A stretch of DNA of 64,000 bases from Raffaelea ambrosiae. Lineage: Eukaryota; Ascomycota; Sordariomycetes; Ophiostomatales; Ophiostomataceae. Below are positions 55,146 to 64,000 of this stretch, piece by piece; position 1 is the stretch's first letter, and each line of letters opens with the position of its first letter. Below the pieces are notes generated by a model. That model saw nothing but the letters and a program-made list of their open reading frames with translations, ran no database searches and was not told the DNA's origin. A program made the translations under genes and the position numbers. The stretch is taken from assembly GCA_002778195.1 (NCBI GenBank), contig PCDI01000019.1:372001-436000 (forward strand). The letters run 5' to 3'.

Positions 55146-56396
55146 ATACAACGCATCCTAGTAGTGTATGGATATCCACGCGGGAATGAGAAGACACAGG
55201 CATGTGCCAAGGACAAACAAAAGTTTGCTGTATCAAAACCTGTATATAGCCGCTGTTGTATCGAATCGGCATACTAACCAGCCCAGCATCACCGTACAGG
55301 GTTAATATGGATGTGACTACTGGGCAATGTACCGAACGCTGTTTGTAGCTCTTCTTCCTACGCTGGTTTCTGGAATAGTTCTTCTACGAGGTCAAGTTGG
55401 GAGCATGCCTGTCAGCTCGATTTGAAATGTGGGCCCCCAAACCATATCTCACAAGAAACGGGACGGGCACCTCCCACCTGCCCCTTGCTGTGCTGACGGG
55501 GACAAGAGTAAGAGGAGAATGAGTGGTTGTTATCCCTACTATAAATGTGTGCGAAGCTCCTTTTAGGCAATGAAAGATAGCTCGGACCCAACTAAAGTCA
55601 TCGGATTGGTTACCTCCGGATTAACGCAAACTATTTCGTGTGCTACATGTCCTCTCCCTAGTATTGGGGATGAAACCCCTTTTTGGAAACCGGAGGATAA
55701 AAAGTGAAAGATAACGGACAGGGCTAGGAGGGACCATGTAGAATTGCAGATGAAATCAGAAAGGTGTATGAAAAGGGGCGTCTCTCGGAGAGCCAAAAGA
55801 AGTCAAAAGGTCCACAGAAGACGGAGAGAGGAGCGATATGAACCAGAGTGAGACAAAGGACAGGGATAGAGGGAAAAACAGAGGAAGCAAAATGTATGAA
55901 TGTTGGTATTGTGTGAGGCCCGTATCTGTACCATGATGCCGTCCTTGCACATCACAGCTTAATCAAAGCCATGTTGATCTGCGACAATGGAGGCTATCGA
56001 GGTAGCCCCAGAATCCTTGGCTATAGGAAATGCAATCTGCATCCAAGGAGACTTCTCTTGTCGGGGTATACGCACAGCGCAAAAATTAAACACGGAAAAC
56101 ACAGAAAACACGAAAAACACGTCCGGCCCACCAAATGGATCACTTCACGCCCAGGAAAGTAGGAACACGGTCTTTTTCACAGCGTATTCTCGTCAAAATA
56201 AACAATCAAAGTCTCGGTACTGATGTCCCCCATTGTTGCTATCCTTCTTGACGCCGAATGGAAAAAGAAAAGGCGATTTTAACATCTCGTAGCATTTGGT
56301 TGGCCACGTAGAACGTCGCTATGCGAATCTACCCAGTCGGTAACCAGTTCCCAAACCTCGTCGCCGCAGGTTCACGCCCCCGAATCCTTCTCAAGT
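55146..56396. other. Convergent intergenic region
   Basis: 1.25 kb between the 3' ends of the MFS permease and ribosomal protein S21 genes. A short imperfect repeat of the word gaaaacac/gaaaaacac lies around 56095-56120. No gene is recognised. Confidence 0.55.
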
Positions 56397-56775
56397 TTAC
56401 CGAATCGGGCTCCAGACGTTCTTCAGGAAGCCATCGCGCTGAGCCAGGCGGTTGACGGCATCGTCGCTCTCGCCCTGGGCACGAACAAAACCGCAAAGAG
56501 CGTAAACGTGGTTCTCGCCAGCAATCGCGCGGCCGTTCTCGTCAACCTGCGCGGGGAAGACGTGTTAGCATCTTATACAGGCCCATATCCAGATCCTCTG
56601 TCAAAAAGAAAACAAGCAGGGGCCGGCTGTCGATGAAAGGGCTCAATATTGTGCGGCTCACCTTGGCAACGGAGATCTGAACAGAGCTGTGGTCCTGGGC
56701 CTTGATGATACGGCCAGTGGCGGAGCACTTCCGCGGCACGTACAGGTCGACGATCTCGCCTCTCTCGTTCTCCAT
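56397..56775 (-). CDS. RPS21: 40S ribosomal protein S21 (eS21)
   Basis: Small-subunit ribosomal protein on the 40S surface, needed for 18S rRNA maturation. Exons 56662..56775 and 56397..56546 give 87 aa, the same length as yeast Rps21. The protein begins MENERGEIVDLYVPRKCSAT and continues GRIIKAQDHSSVQISVAK, then after the 115-nt intron VDENGRAIAGENHVYALCGF and VRAQGESDDAVNRLAQRDGF, ending LKNVWSPIR. It diverges from SLX4, with 419 nt between the two start codons. Confidence 0.97.
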
Positions 56776-57194
56776 TTTGATTGCTTGTCGGGGAAATGAG
56801 GTGTAGAGTTGGTTGAATTGGAAATTGCGAAAAGGTCTTCGATGTTGGCTTGTCGATTGAAAAGTTGTGAGGGGCCAGCGAGAAATTTTTGGACCGCACA
56901 AAATTTTGTTTGTTCAATATTTTGTGGGGCGTTGGGGTTGGGCAAGATCATCTGATATATCACGTGAGATCGCGCCAGACGCGCGATGAAACCAACGCCA
57001 ACTGTATGTATACCACAAAAAGTAATTAGTAACTAGTTAGTTACGACCAACATCCCGTGACGACGAACTTTCACACCAGGCAACTTGCGTTCCGATCCCG
57101 ACACACGCAGGTCCGCTTTCCAGTCTCAATACTGGCATATGCGCGCGAGCTGAGATGCGCCTGGCGCATCTGCAGCTACCATCGACACCACTCG
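56776..57194. other. Divergent promoter region, RPS21 / SLX4
   Basis: 419 nt between the RPS21 ATG and the chosen SLX4 ATG. A CACGTG word lies at about 56961-56966. The SLX4 frame is open upstream of its ATG, but no in-frame ATG occurs there. Confidence 0.5.
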
Positions 57195-59387
57195 ATGCTG
57201 TCCCGTACCACGCCGAGCGCTCGGCCCTACTCCCAATCTAGCCAACGCGAAGCTATTCGAATTCCCTCACCACACTCAACCCCCGGTCCATGCCCCACCA
57301 AGACGATTTCGTTTTCCCCTTCTCCTAGATTTGGCGGTACATGTGGCATGTCCATTCGCGATGGCATTCAGCTCAGCGTTGAGACAGATCGGAGGCACGA
57401 GGACAGCGTGTGCACTACTGTGGTTGTTGATTCGAGTTCGCCGATACAAGTGACAAGAGGGAACACCCTAGACACCAAGTCTTTTTGTCGCAATCCCGAT
57501 AATTCCTACCATATGGACATGGACGGCGGCGCTTTACCAGATCAAACGCCTGCCTTGAAAAGGCGGCAAGACTGGACACCCCCGCCATGCGACACGATTA
57601 TACAAATCAACTCTGATGCGACGTCCGGCGGTTTAGAGTTGCAGTCGTCTCCCAGTGGTAGAGCAGTGGCCAAAGTGAGCGGTGTGTTCACGACACTTCA
57701 CGACACTTTCAAGTGCCAGACAGATGAAGTGTCAATTCAAAAGAACAAGGAAGAAAACAGAGAGCGATACACACTGGGAAAGAGAACCGAGATTGACATG
57801 ATCGCAATGAACGAAACGGTTTCCTCCGAGAAGAGTCAAACCACAAAGACAAAGAGCACCAAGAAGAAATCAAGAACAATAACTGAACTAGCCGTAGCAG
57901 CATACGCGGACTCGCCGGCCACTACGGGCGACACCGAGGACCAAATAGCACAGACTGGCAAAAAAGCACCGAGGAAAGCCAATGGCACATCAGAGGCTGG
58001 CAGCGAGAGTGCGTGCAATGTCGTATGTAACCCAGGTTACCCGACATCCAAGCCCAGGAAAAGATCAGCGACAAAACGCCCCGCCCCAACCAAAAAGAAG
58101 CCAAAGAAGACGAAAGCGCCGCCGCAAATTGTTCTACTATCCCCATTGTCGGCCATGAGGGAATCTTCCGCCCAAGATTTTGTTTTCGGGACGTCCAGCC
58201 AGCTAGCACGGGAAGACTCGCCAAGCTTTTTGCGAGATCTGCAAACTGTTATGCAATCCTCAAATCGAGGAGATGCTGACCTGTTCTCCGGTGCGGCCAC
58301 TGTTGATCTGTCTGCAGAGCCAGTGGCAAAGTCCAAACTTTGGGGTGTTGCAGCCAGAGGAGAAGGCGGGAAATTGGCCTCTGAAGGCATTATTGATTTA
58401 GACGAGGACGTGGACTTCCCGGAAGATCCCGCCGACGTTGTTTTCCAGAAAACACAGGCGATGATGAACGCCAGAAAGTCTACCCAGGGGGTGTCAACAA
58501 CGATAGCTGATGATTCGTGCCTGGCGCCCATCAGCCCAACGAGGCTGGATGACAGAACCGTGGAAAGCGCGGCTCCCAGCACTGGTCAGCATTTGTACCC
58601 GAAAGAAATGTCCCTTATACCCACAGATGCTCCTGCAATCCCGGATTTCGAAAAACAAAGTACTTCTCAACTAGCGAAGCAAGTGTCGCAGTACGGATAC
58701 AAGCCTATTCACAATCGAACAGCAATGATTGCCCTGTTGAGCCAGTGCTGGACAGCTTCAAATCATACTATATCTCAGGGGCCGGGCCAAGCTGTTTGCG
58801 TATCGACATCGGCGGCAGCCTCTTCTACCTCACACAGCCGGCGACCAAAAGGCCGACCTCCCCTAACGCCAAAAAAAAAGATCGCAAACCAGCTAGAACC
58901 GGCAAGGGTAAACACGACACCCAAATCAAAATCCAAGACGAAGTCAACAAAGGAGGTTCTAGATAAGTCGGCGGTGCAAGCTGTATTCGAGATTGAGGAT
59001 TCGGAATCAGACGGACGTCTATCTGTCCCAGAAAGTCCAATCGTATCTGATTCTTCTGACGTTTCAGACGAAAATGGAAGCACGCCGGAAGTGTCACTAG
59101 CTACAGCACCAAGCAGCGAAGAGTCGAAGCTCTTCCAGCATATCACAAAGGCTGTGGTTACTTCACCGCGCACAACAGATCCATCAGCACCGTCATGGTA
59201 CGAGAAAATATTAATGTACGACACGATCATTTTAGAAGAGATTACAGAGTGGCTCAACAGTGGCCAGCTGCTCAGCGTGGGATACGACGGGGAGGTGACG
59301 TCCGTGGAGGTGAGGAAATGGTGCGAATCAAAAAGTGTCTGCTGCACTTGGAAACGGAATTTGCATGGCAAGGAAAGAAAGCTGTAG
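57195..59387 (+). CDS. SLX4: Structure-specific endonuclease subunit SLX4
   Basis: Scaffold that activates the GIY-YIG nuclease Slx1 and cuts branched DNA during replication-fork and recombination repair. Intronless, 730 aa from the ATG at 57195; upstream codons are open but lack ATG. Most of the protein is disordered and Ser/Thr/Lys-rich, with several SQ/TQ sites, as usual. A SAP-like helix (KQSTSQLAKQVSQYGYKPIH then NRTAMIALLSQCW) and the C-terminal Slx1-binding CCD (IILEEITEWLNSGQLLSVGY and VRKWCESKSVCCTWKRNL) identify the family. A Lys-rich block (KKKSRTITELAVAAYAD region) lies near residues 215-240. The conserved EITEWLN and VRKWCESKSVCC blocks are intact. Confidence 0.92.
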   Translation: MLSRTTPSARPYSQSSQREAIRIPSPHSTPGPCPTKTISFSPSPRFGGTCGMSIRDGIQLSVETDRRHEDSVCTTVVVDSSSPIQVTRGNTLDTKSFCRNPDNSYHMDMDGGALPDQTPALKRRQDWTPPPCDTIIQINSDATSGGLELQSSPSGRAVAKVSGVFTTLHDTFKCQTDEVSIQKNKEENRERYTLGKRTEIDMIAMNETVSSEKSQTTKTKSTKKKSRTITELAVAAYADSPATTGDTEDQIAQTGKKAPRKANGTSEAGSESACNVVCNPGYPTSKPRKRSATKRPAPTKKKPKKTKAPPQIVLLSPLSAMRESSAQDFVFGTSSQLAREDSPSFLRDLQTVMQSSNRGDADLFSGAATVDLSAEPVAKSKLWGVAARGEGGKLASEGIIDLDEDVDFPEDPADVVFQKTQAMMNARKSTQGVSTTIADDSCLAPISPTRLDDRTVESAAPSTGQHLYPKEMSLIPTDAPAIPDFEKQSTSQLAKQVSQYGYKPIHNRTAMIALLSQCWTASNHTISQGPGQAVCVSTSAAASSTSHSRRPKGRPPLTPKKKIANQLEPARVNTTPKSKSKTKSTKEVLDKSAVQAVFEIEDSESDGRLSVPESPIVSDSSDVSDENGSTPEVSLATAPSSEESKLFQHITKAVVTSPRTTDPSAPSWYEKILMYDTIILEEITEWLNSGQLLSVGYDGEVTSVEVRKWCESKSVCCTWKRNLHGKERKL

Positions 59388-59935
59388 GAAATGGGTTAGA
59401 AAATACAGCACCCTAGTCCGATTGACACAAAATGTGATGAGTCATATGAAGTAATAGCTGCGTTCCAGAAGAAGGAGCATGTTGTTGAGGCAGGCTTGTC
59501 TTGAGGGACATTGGCGTGCCGAAGCGTGGCCACCGGCACTATCACAAGGCGAACCTCGGCTTATCAAGGAATGCCGCCCCCGCCTTCCCATCGTCAAACC
59601 GCCATAGACACCAAAGACGACCACGGACCGCCATAACACACTGTATTTTACTGTTGTCTGATACAGAAATAGGTGGCCTGGGAAAGCGATAAATAATGCG
59701 GGGAAGCCATCAACTCCAAGGATACTCTCGCCACTGGCTTTGGTGGCATCCTGCGACGCGTTTGCAATCCGCAATAACCACGGTACCTGCAGCTTTCAAT
59801 ACCACGGCTTGTTTCTCTCGCGGCAGCCAATCCGCACGGCGTGCTCAACCAACCGGACATTCTCTACACTATTATTTGCCTGAGCTGGGTGTAAGCACAA
59901 CCTGCGTATTAAGGCATGCATCAAGGTCTCGAGCA
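59388..59935. other. Intergenic region / possible 5' extension of the next gene
   Basis: Mostly 3' flank of SLX4 and leader of the Nudix gene. An in-frame ATG at 59696 would add 80 Arg- and Ser-rich residues to the Nudix protein, possibly a mitochondrial presequence. Confidence 0.45.
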
Positions 59936-61130
59936 ATGACGACATCGACGAAAGAACGGAGCAAGTCGAAGGCGTCTGGCGTGCCGGCACCCAGTGCAAG
60001 GTTTGTTTACTATCCATTGAGATGCCGATTTCGGACATAACTAGAAAGAGGGCTGACAAAAAGCCAAGTGTTGTGGTGGTATCCCCCGAGAACGAAATTC
60101 TTCTGTTGCACCGCGTCCATAATGGCACGTTTGCTTCTGCACACGTGTTCCCCGGAGGAAATCTTAGTGATTTTCATGAAGGCGAGCTGGTACCTGCACT
60201 AGATAGTCCGGAGCGCCACGTGGAAGGGCCAGCATATCGTCTGGCAGCCATTCGAGAGACGTACGAGGAAAGCGGTGTCCTCCTCGCACGAGCAAAGACA
60301 CCAAGCAGCTCCGGTGACGTGTTGCTTCAGATTGACGAGGATGTGAAGGCCAGCAGTCGTCCAAGAGTAGCTAGGAACGAACTCAAATTTGACGAGTGGC
60401 TGGCTAGCGTGGGAGGTGAACCAGATACCAGTACGTACTCTACGATGCTTGGTGAATGAAGGCGTGTTGTGTTGTGCTAAATGTGCCTGTGGTAGAGAAC
60501 CTTATTCCATTTACTCGGTGGATCACGCCTCCAAACCTTGCCAGGCGCTTCACCACGCAGATGTATCTGTATTTAATGCCTCTGGCAACGAAGGTAGCAG
60601 GGAACAAGTCGGCACCAGATGCTGTCGCTGCAAACGAAAACAGGTCGAAAGCCACAGCAGACCTTTCTGAAGTAATGACGGCGGAATACGCTGCCGCGTC
60701 CACGTGGCTCGAACGCGCCAGGTCGAACGAAATTATCTTGTTCCCGCCGCAGCTCTACATCATCTCCCTCTTGGCACCTATACTGGAAAGCACTGCGGGC
60801 GCGTCTGACAAGACGGCCGCCGAGGAGCGCGCTGCACGCTACGCCGAGGAACGCCGGAAGCTCAGAAGGCTGCTTGAAGAGCCGGCCATCCCAGGCAAGC
60901 AGCTACATTGGGAGGATTTGGTCATAAGCCCCCAGCCGACGGCCATGCTACCAGATAAGCGCGTGGTGCTGGCACTGGACAAGCCGGGACCGGAACTGGA
61001 AGACTCAGGGCGCGTTGGGGACGACTACCGGGTAGTGCTTTTAAAGAGCGCTCCTGGCGCTCCAAGGAACGTTGAGCTGAAGCTGAAAGCTGATATCCAG
61101 TCTTTGCTGGAGGGAAGCGCAAAGCTTTAG
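59936..61130 (+). CDS. Nudix hydrolase, NUDT19-like
   Basis: Predicted nucleoside-diphosphate-X hydrolase; NUDT19 relatives act on coenzyme A esters in mitochondria or peroxisomes. Exons 59936..60000, 60045..60430 and 60496..61130 give 361 aa. The Nudix domain starts KPSVVVVSPENEILLLHRV; the box has the long insert seen in NUDT19, with PGGN before the insert and RLAAIRETYEESGVLLARAK after it (RExxEExG). ENLIPFTRWITPPNLARRF (exon 3) is also a NUDT19 hallmark. The charged Ala/Arg-rich region AEERAARYAEERRKLRRLLE is probably helical. An upstream in-frame ATG at 59696 would give a 441-residue protein with an Arg-rich leader. The C-terminus AKL resembles a peroxisomal PTS1 signal. Confidence 0.88.
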
Positions 61131-61793
61131 ACTCTTGGGGAGACGCCAGCATAGACGCGACTACGAAGGCAATGCCACAGTGGAGCACAACATACTTCAG
61201 TTGTGAACGGCTTTTCGGAGCGGGAGTAAGGGGCCCTTCCGAGACCTTTTTTCAGTTGGCAGCCCCGGTGTGCAGATGCTCGCTCTCGGAGGGCTTTCCA
61301 GGGGTTTTAGGCTAGTCTACAGTGGGCTGGTCGCGCTCACTTGTACAAAGTAGCTAAATTGCCCTAGTGTAACAAGGGTATTTCCAAGGCCCGTGCAAAT
61401 ATATAGCGCAGCACCAGAGAAGCTATTGGTACGTTGAAAAGGCGCGATGCCGACCGTGGACCGGCGATCTGTAAATCACGTGGTGCCAAAACCCGTAACG
61501 GATTTAGTCTTCGAGGCATTATCTATTAGCTAACCCTCGGAACCGGAGTGCGAAGGGATTAGTAACCGCAACCTCCATCTCGGACTCGGTGACGTCTGAT
61601 GCGGTTGATTCCCGAACCCAAATTTGGCATTAGCACACGCATACGCACAAATTACCGTGTCGACTGCAGGCGCGCATGAACCAACCGTATTTTGTTCGTT
61701 TTGCCCCGCGTGGCTGTTTCGAGTCCCAGCCTTCTCAGCCAGATTCTGGCCTTTTTGCGCCGAAGCCGACTCTGCCACATCGGTGACGACAAG
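61131..61793. other. Intergenic region
   Basis: 3' flank of the NUDT19-like gene and promoter of the right-edge regulator. The frame of the regulator is open upstream of its ATG but without ATG codons. Nothing else is recognised. Confidence 0.5.
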
Positions 61794-61889
61794 ATGTGCG
61801 ACGGTACGATGTGCGACGGTACGATGGGCGACGGTACGATGGGCGACAGTACGATGGGCGACAGTACGATGGGCGACAGTACGATGGTC
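61794..61889 (+). repeat. 15-bp coding minisatellite
   Basis: About six copies of a 15-bp unit (consensus gacrgtacgatgggc) at the very start of the regulator. They encode Met-(Cys/Gly)-Asp-(Gly/Ser)-Thr repeats, so every unit carries an in-frame ATG. Confidence 0.92.
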
Positions 61890-64000
61890 GACAACGGGAT
61901 GGGCGGCATTGCATACCCACCAGCTTCTGCAAACGTGTCTCCCGACGCACCATCCCCCGCATCACAAACCTCGACCGCTCAACACGATTATGTACCCTCG
62001 GCGGCGCCGTCCATCTCTCAGCTCGGTCCTGGTGGCCAACCCCTCCCGCAAGCCCCTGGGGCGACTGTCTACACTCCGACTGCCATCCCGGGCACCGAGC
62101 TCAACCCCAGAAGTTGCGTCACATGCCGACGGCGCAAAGTGCGCTGCGACAAGCATATGCCATGCTCGAATTGCCGGCGCGCACTGATTCCATGCATATT
62201 CCCAGCACCAGAACGGGCACCGCGACGGCCACGGCGGAAGGACCCAAAATCTGTGCGGCCGCAGCAGTCCAGCGAGCGGGAGCTTGAGCTTCTTAAGCGC
62301 CTGCGGAAACTGGAGGGCATCGTCGAGGATCTGAGCGGCCAGATCGAATTGGAAGCAACGAGGCAGCCCTCCAGCAACAGCGGCTCTCCAGACACTGCTG
62401 CGGGAAGCTTTGGGGTGGGCGATGCGTCTGGTGATGCTGCGGGAAGTCGTCTCTTGGGAGGTTCAAGGAACCGCCCATCGCCAACATCGGGTAGCTTGCA
62501 AGCGGGCACGAGTGCAAGTCCGGGTAGACTGGTGGGCGGCAACAACTCCAGTTATGGCATTCTTGTTTCGCACACCAAAGACACGCAAAAACAGCTGGGG
62601 AATCTTGTCATCAACGACTATGGCCGGTCACGATATGTCAGCAGTGCATTCTGGAGCAAGATAACTGACGAGGTAAGGGCTTTTTTTCTAGTTGACTTAT
62701 TTTTCTGTATTTTGCTGTAACTTCTTGTTTTCCTTTTCCTTTCCATGTTTGTTATTATTGTTTCCTGGATATGAGTTTCCTTTTTTTTTTTTTCTGTTCT
62801 GTTGTTTTAGCCCGTTTTCTTTCTACTACTTCGTAAATACGTGAAGCAGCCCCTTGTTCTGTATTTGGCTAACCTAACCGTGGCTTTAAGCTCGACGAGT
62901 TGCGTGCAGAGACACAGAGGCTTTCTCAAGGGGAGAGTGACGACTCTGAAGCCGAGAGCCCGGCTCCTAATGAAGCGGAGGACCGACCCGCTGCCGACCA
63001 TCACGCCTTCATATTCGGATACCACTCTGCGTCTGTCGACCTGCGCTCCCTGCACCCACTGCCATCATTAATACCGTACATTTGGCAGGTGTACCAGGAA
63101 AACGTTGATCCATTGGTGAAAATACTTCATATTCCCACAACAAGCAAGTTGATCAGAGACGTGCGTTCCAATCTGGACAACATGTCCCCAGCTGCGGAGG
63201 CCTTAATGTTTGCTATCTACTACGCTGCGGTCAGTTCACTGGACGAACACGAGGTGAGTGCCATGCTTTTCACACATGATTTTCTGGAACGACCCCGGGT
63301 CCTTGGGGTTTCGACATGACTGACAACGCAAAACAGGCACAAACAAACTTTTTGGCCACGAAGGAACTCCTCGTTTCTAAATATCGCTTTGCTCTGGAAC
63401 AAGCTCTGGCAAAAGCCCATTTCTTGGTGTCTTCAGAAATAGTCACTCTACAAGCATTCGTGCTTTACCTTGTTCTCGTCCGCCGCCACGAAGACACAAG
63501 ACTGGCCTGGACCATGACCGGACTGGCTGTCCGTATTTGCCACTCCATTGGTCTGCACCGCGACGGAAGTCATTTTCCTACCCTGAAGCCCTTCGAAGTT
63601 GAGATGCGGCGTCGCTTGTTTTGGTCACTCTGCATCCTCGACATGCGCTCAGCTGAGGACCAGGGAACAGACCTCACCATTGTGGACCATTGCTTCGACA
63701 CCAAATTGCCGCTCAACATCAATGATGCTGACATCAGCCCCGAAAGTACCACGCTCCCCGCTGGACGCGAAGGTGCAACTGACATGACGTTCTCCCTTAT
63801 GCGGTTTGAAATATGTAGGGCTGCCCGTCGCATCCACGCCCTTCACACAGCTGTCGAACCGTCCAACCCGCCCGACTCAGCAACTTCTTTAGAGGACCGT
63901 GAACGCATCATACGGGAGGTCTATGAGCGCGTACAAAATAGCTACCTGAAACGTGTTGATACGGGTGCCAACCCCATGTTCTGGGTGGCTGCCAACATTG
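61794..64000 (+). CDS. Zn(II)2Cys6 transcription factor with fungal-specific TF domain, partial (runs off right edge)
   Basis: Nuclear regulator. Exons 61794..62672, 62891..63253 and 63337 to beyond 64000; all junctions are phase 0. After the M-x-D-x-T repeat (residues 1-30) and a Pro/Ser-rich stretch comes the zinc cluster SCVTCRRRKVRCDKHMPC with SNCRRALIPC (C-x2-C-x6-C-x5-C-x2-C-x6-C) starting at Cys108. A coiled coil follows (ELELLKRLRKLEGIVEDLSG). Exons 2 and 3 encode the middle-homology domain, with LIPYIWQVYQENVDPLVKIL, AWTMTGLAVRICHSIGLHRD and RRRLFWSLCILDMRSAEDQG. This arrangement fits the large family that regulates secondary or nutrient metabolism; the target is unknown. A T11-12 tract lies in intron 1. 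Confidence 0.9.

Noticed and set aside
1..64000. tRNA, rRNA and CRISPR-like elements
   Set aside because: I looked for T-loop GTTCRANYC contexts with matching acceptor stems and for regularly spaced repeats and saw none that fold or repeat properly; the tandem repeats present are microsatellites or coding repeats.

Overview
The window is nuclear DNA of a filamentous ascomycete (Pezizomycotina, most likely a Sordariomycete). The evidence is short spliceosomal introns (mostly 60-200 nt, GTRNGT donors, CTAAC-type branch sites), single-gene transcription units on both strands, and a fungal gene set: two Zn(II)2Cys6 regulators, a siderophore-iron MFS transporter, GH7 endoglucanase, fungal RTC1, a 2EXR/F-box-like protein and fungal XLF. 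No rRNA, tRNA, CRISPR array or intact transposon was found. Twenty-four protein genes and one pseudogene are supported. For nearly all spliced genes, the exon joins given here restore a frame divisible by three.

Layout. 1-13 kb: the edge of a Zn2Cys6 regulator, a POT peptide transporter with a 4-nt first exon, a 3-kb gene-free stretch, a small secreted cysteine-rich protein, a TMBIM5/GHITM-like mitochondrial membrane protein and MsrA. 13-26 kb: RTC1/WDR24 (SEA complex), a cytochrome P450, a siderophore transporter, a MutT/NUDT15-like Nudix hydrolase and cactin. 27-38 kb: XLF/Nej1, Cgi121 (KEOPS), proline dehydrogenase, a Tim17-family protein, a small unknown protein whose first exon is only the ATG, TED1-like metallophosphoesterase and TIM50. 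38-43 kb: a decayed, gene-poor segment with a disrupted FAD-monooxygenase pseudogene and a 34-nt C homopolymer. 43-53 kb: a 2EXR/F-box-like protein, UVRAG/Vps38, a Mup1-type methionine permease and a GH7 endoglucanase. 53-64 kb: a Dal5-type MFS permease, ribosomal protein S21, SLX4, a NUDT19-like Nudix hydrolase and a second Zn2Cys6 regulator that starts with a 15-bp tandem repeat and runs off the right edge.

Most genes are housekeeping: mitochondria (TIM50, Tim17-like, TMBIM5-like, proline dehydrogenase), genome maintenance (XLF, SLX4, Cgi121, cactin, RTC1) and vesicle/ER function (UVRAG, TED1). The accessory genes cover uptake of peptide, siderophore-iron, methionine and allantoate-like substrates, plus plant cell-wall attack. 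The least explained items are the secreted C-C-CC-C-C protein, exact iron-regulator GATA motifs between the siderophore transporter and Nudix genes, the miniature first exons and the decayed 38-43 kb block. No multigene novel system is evident; the secreted peptide is the best single candidate for something undescribed.
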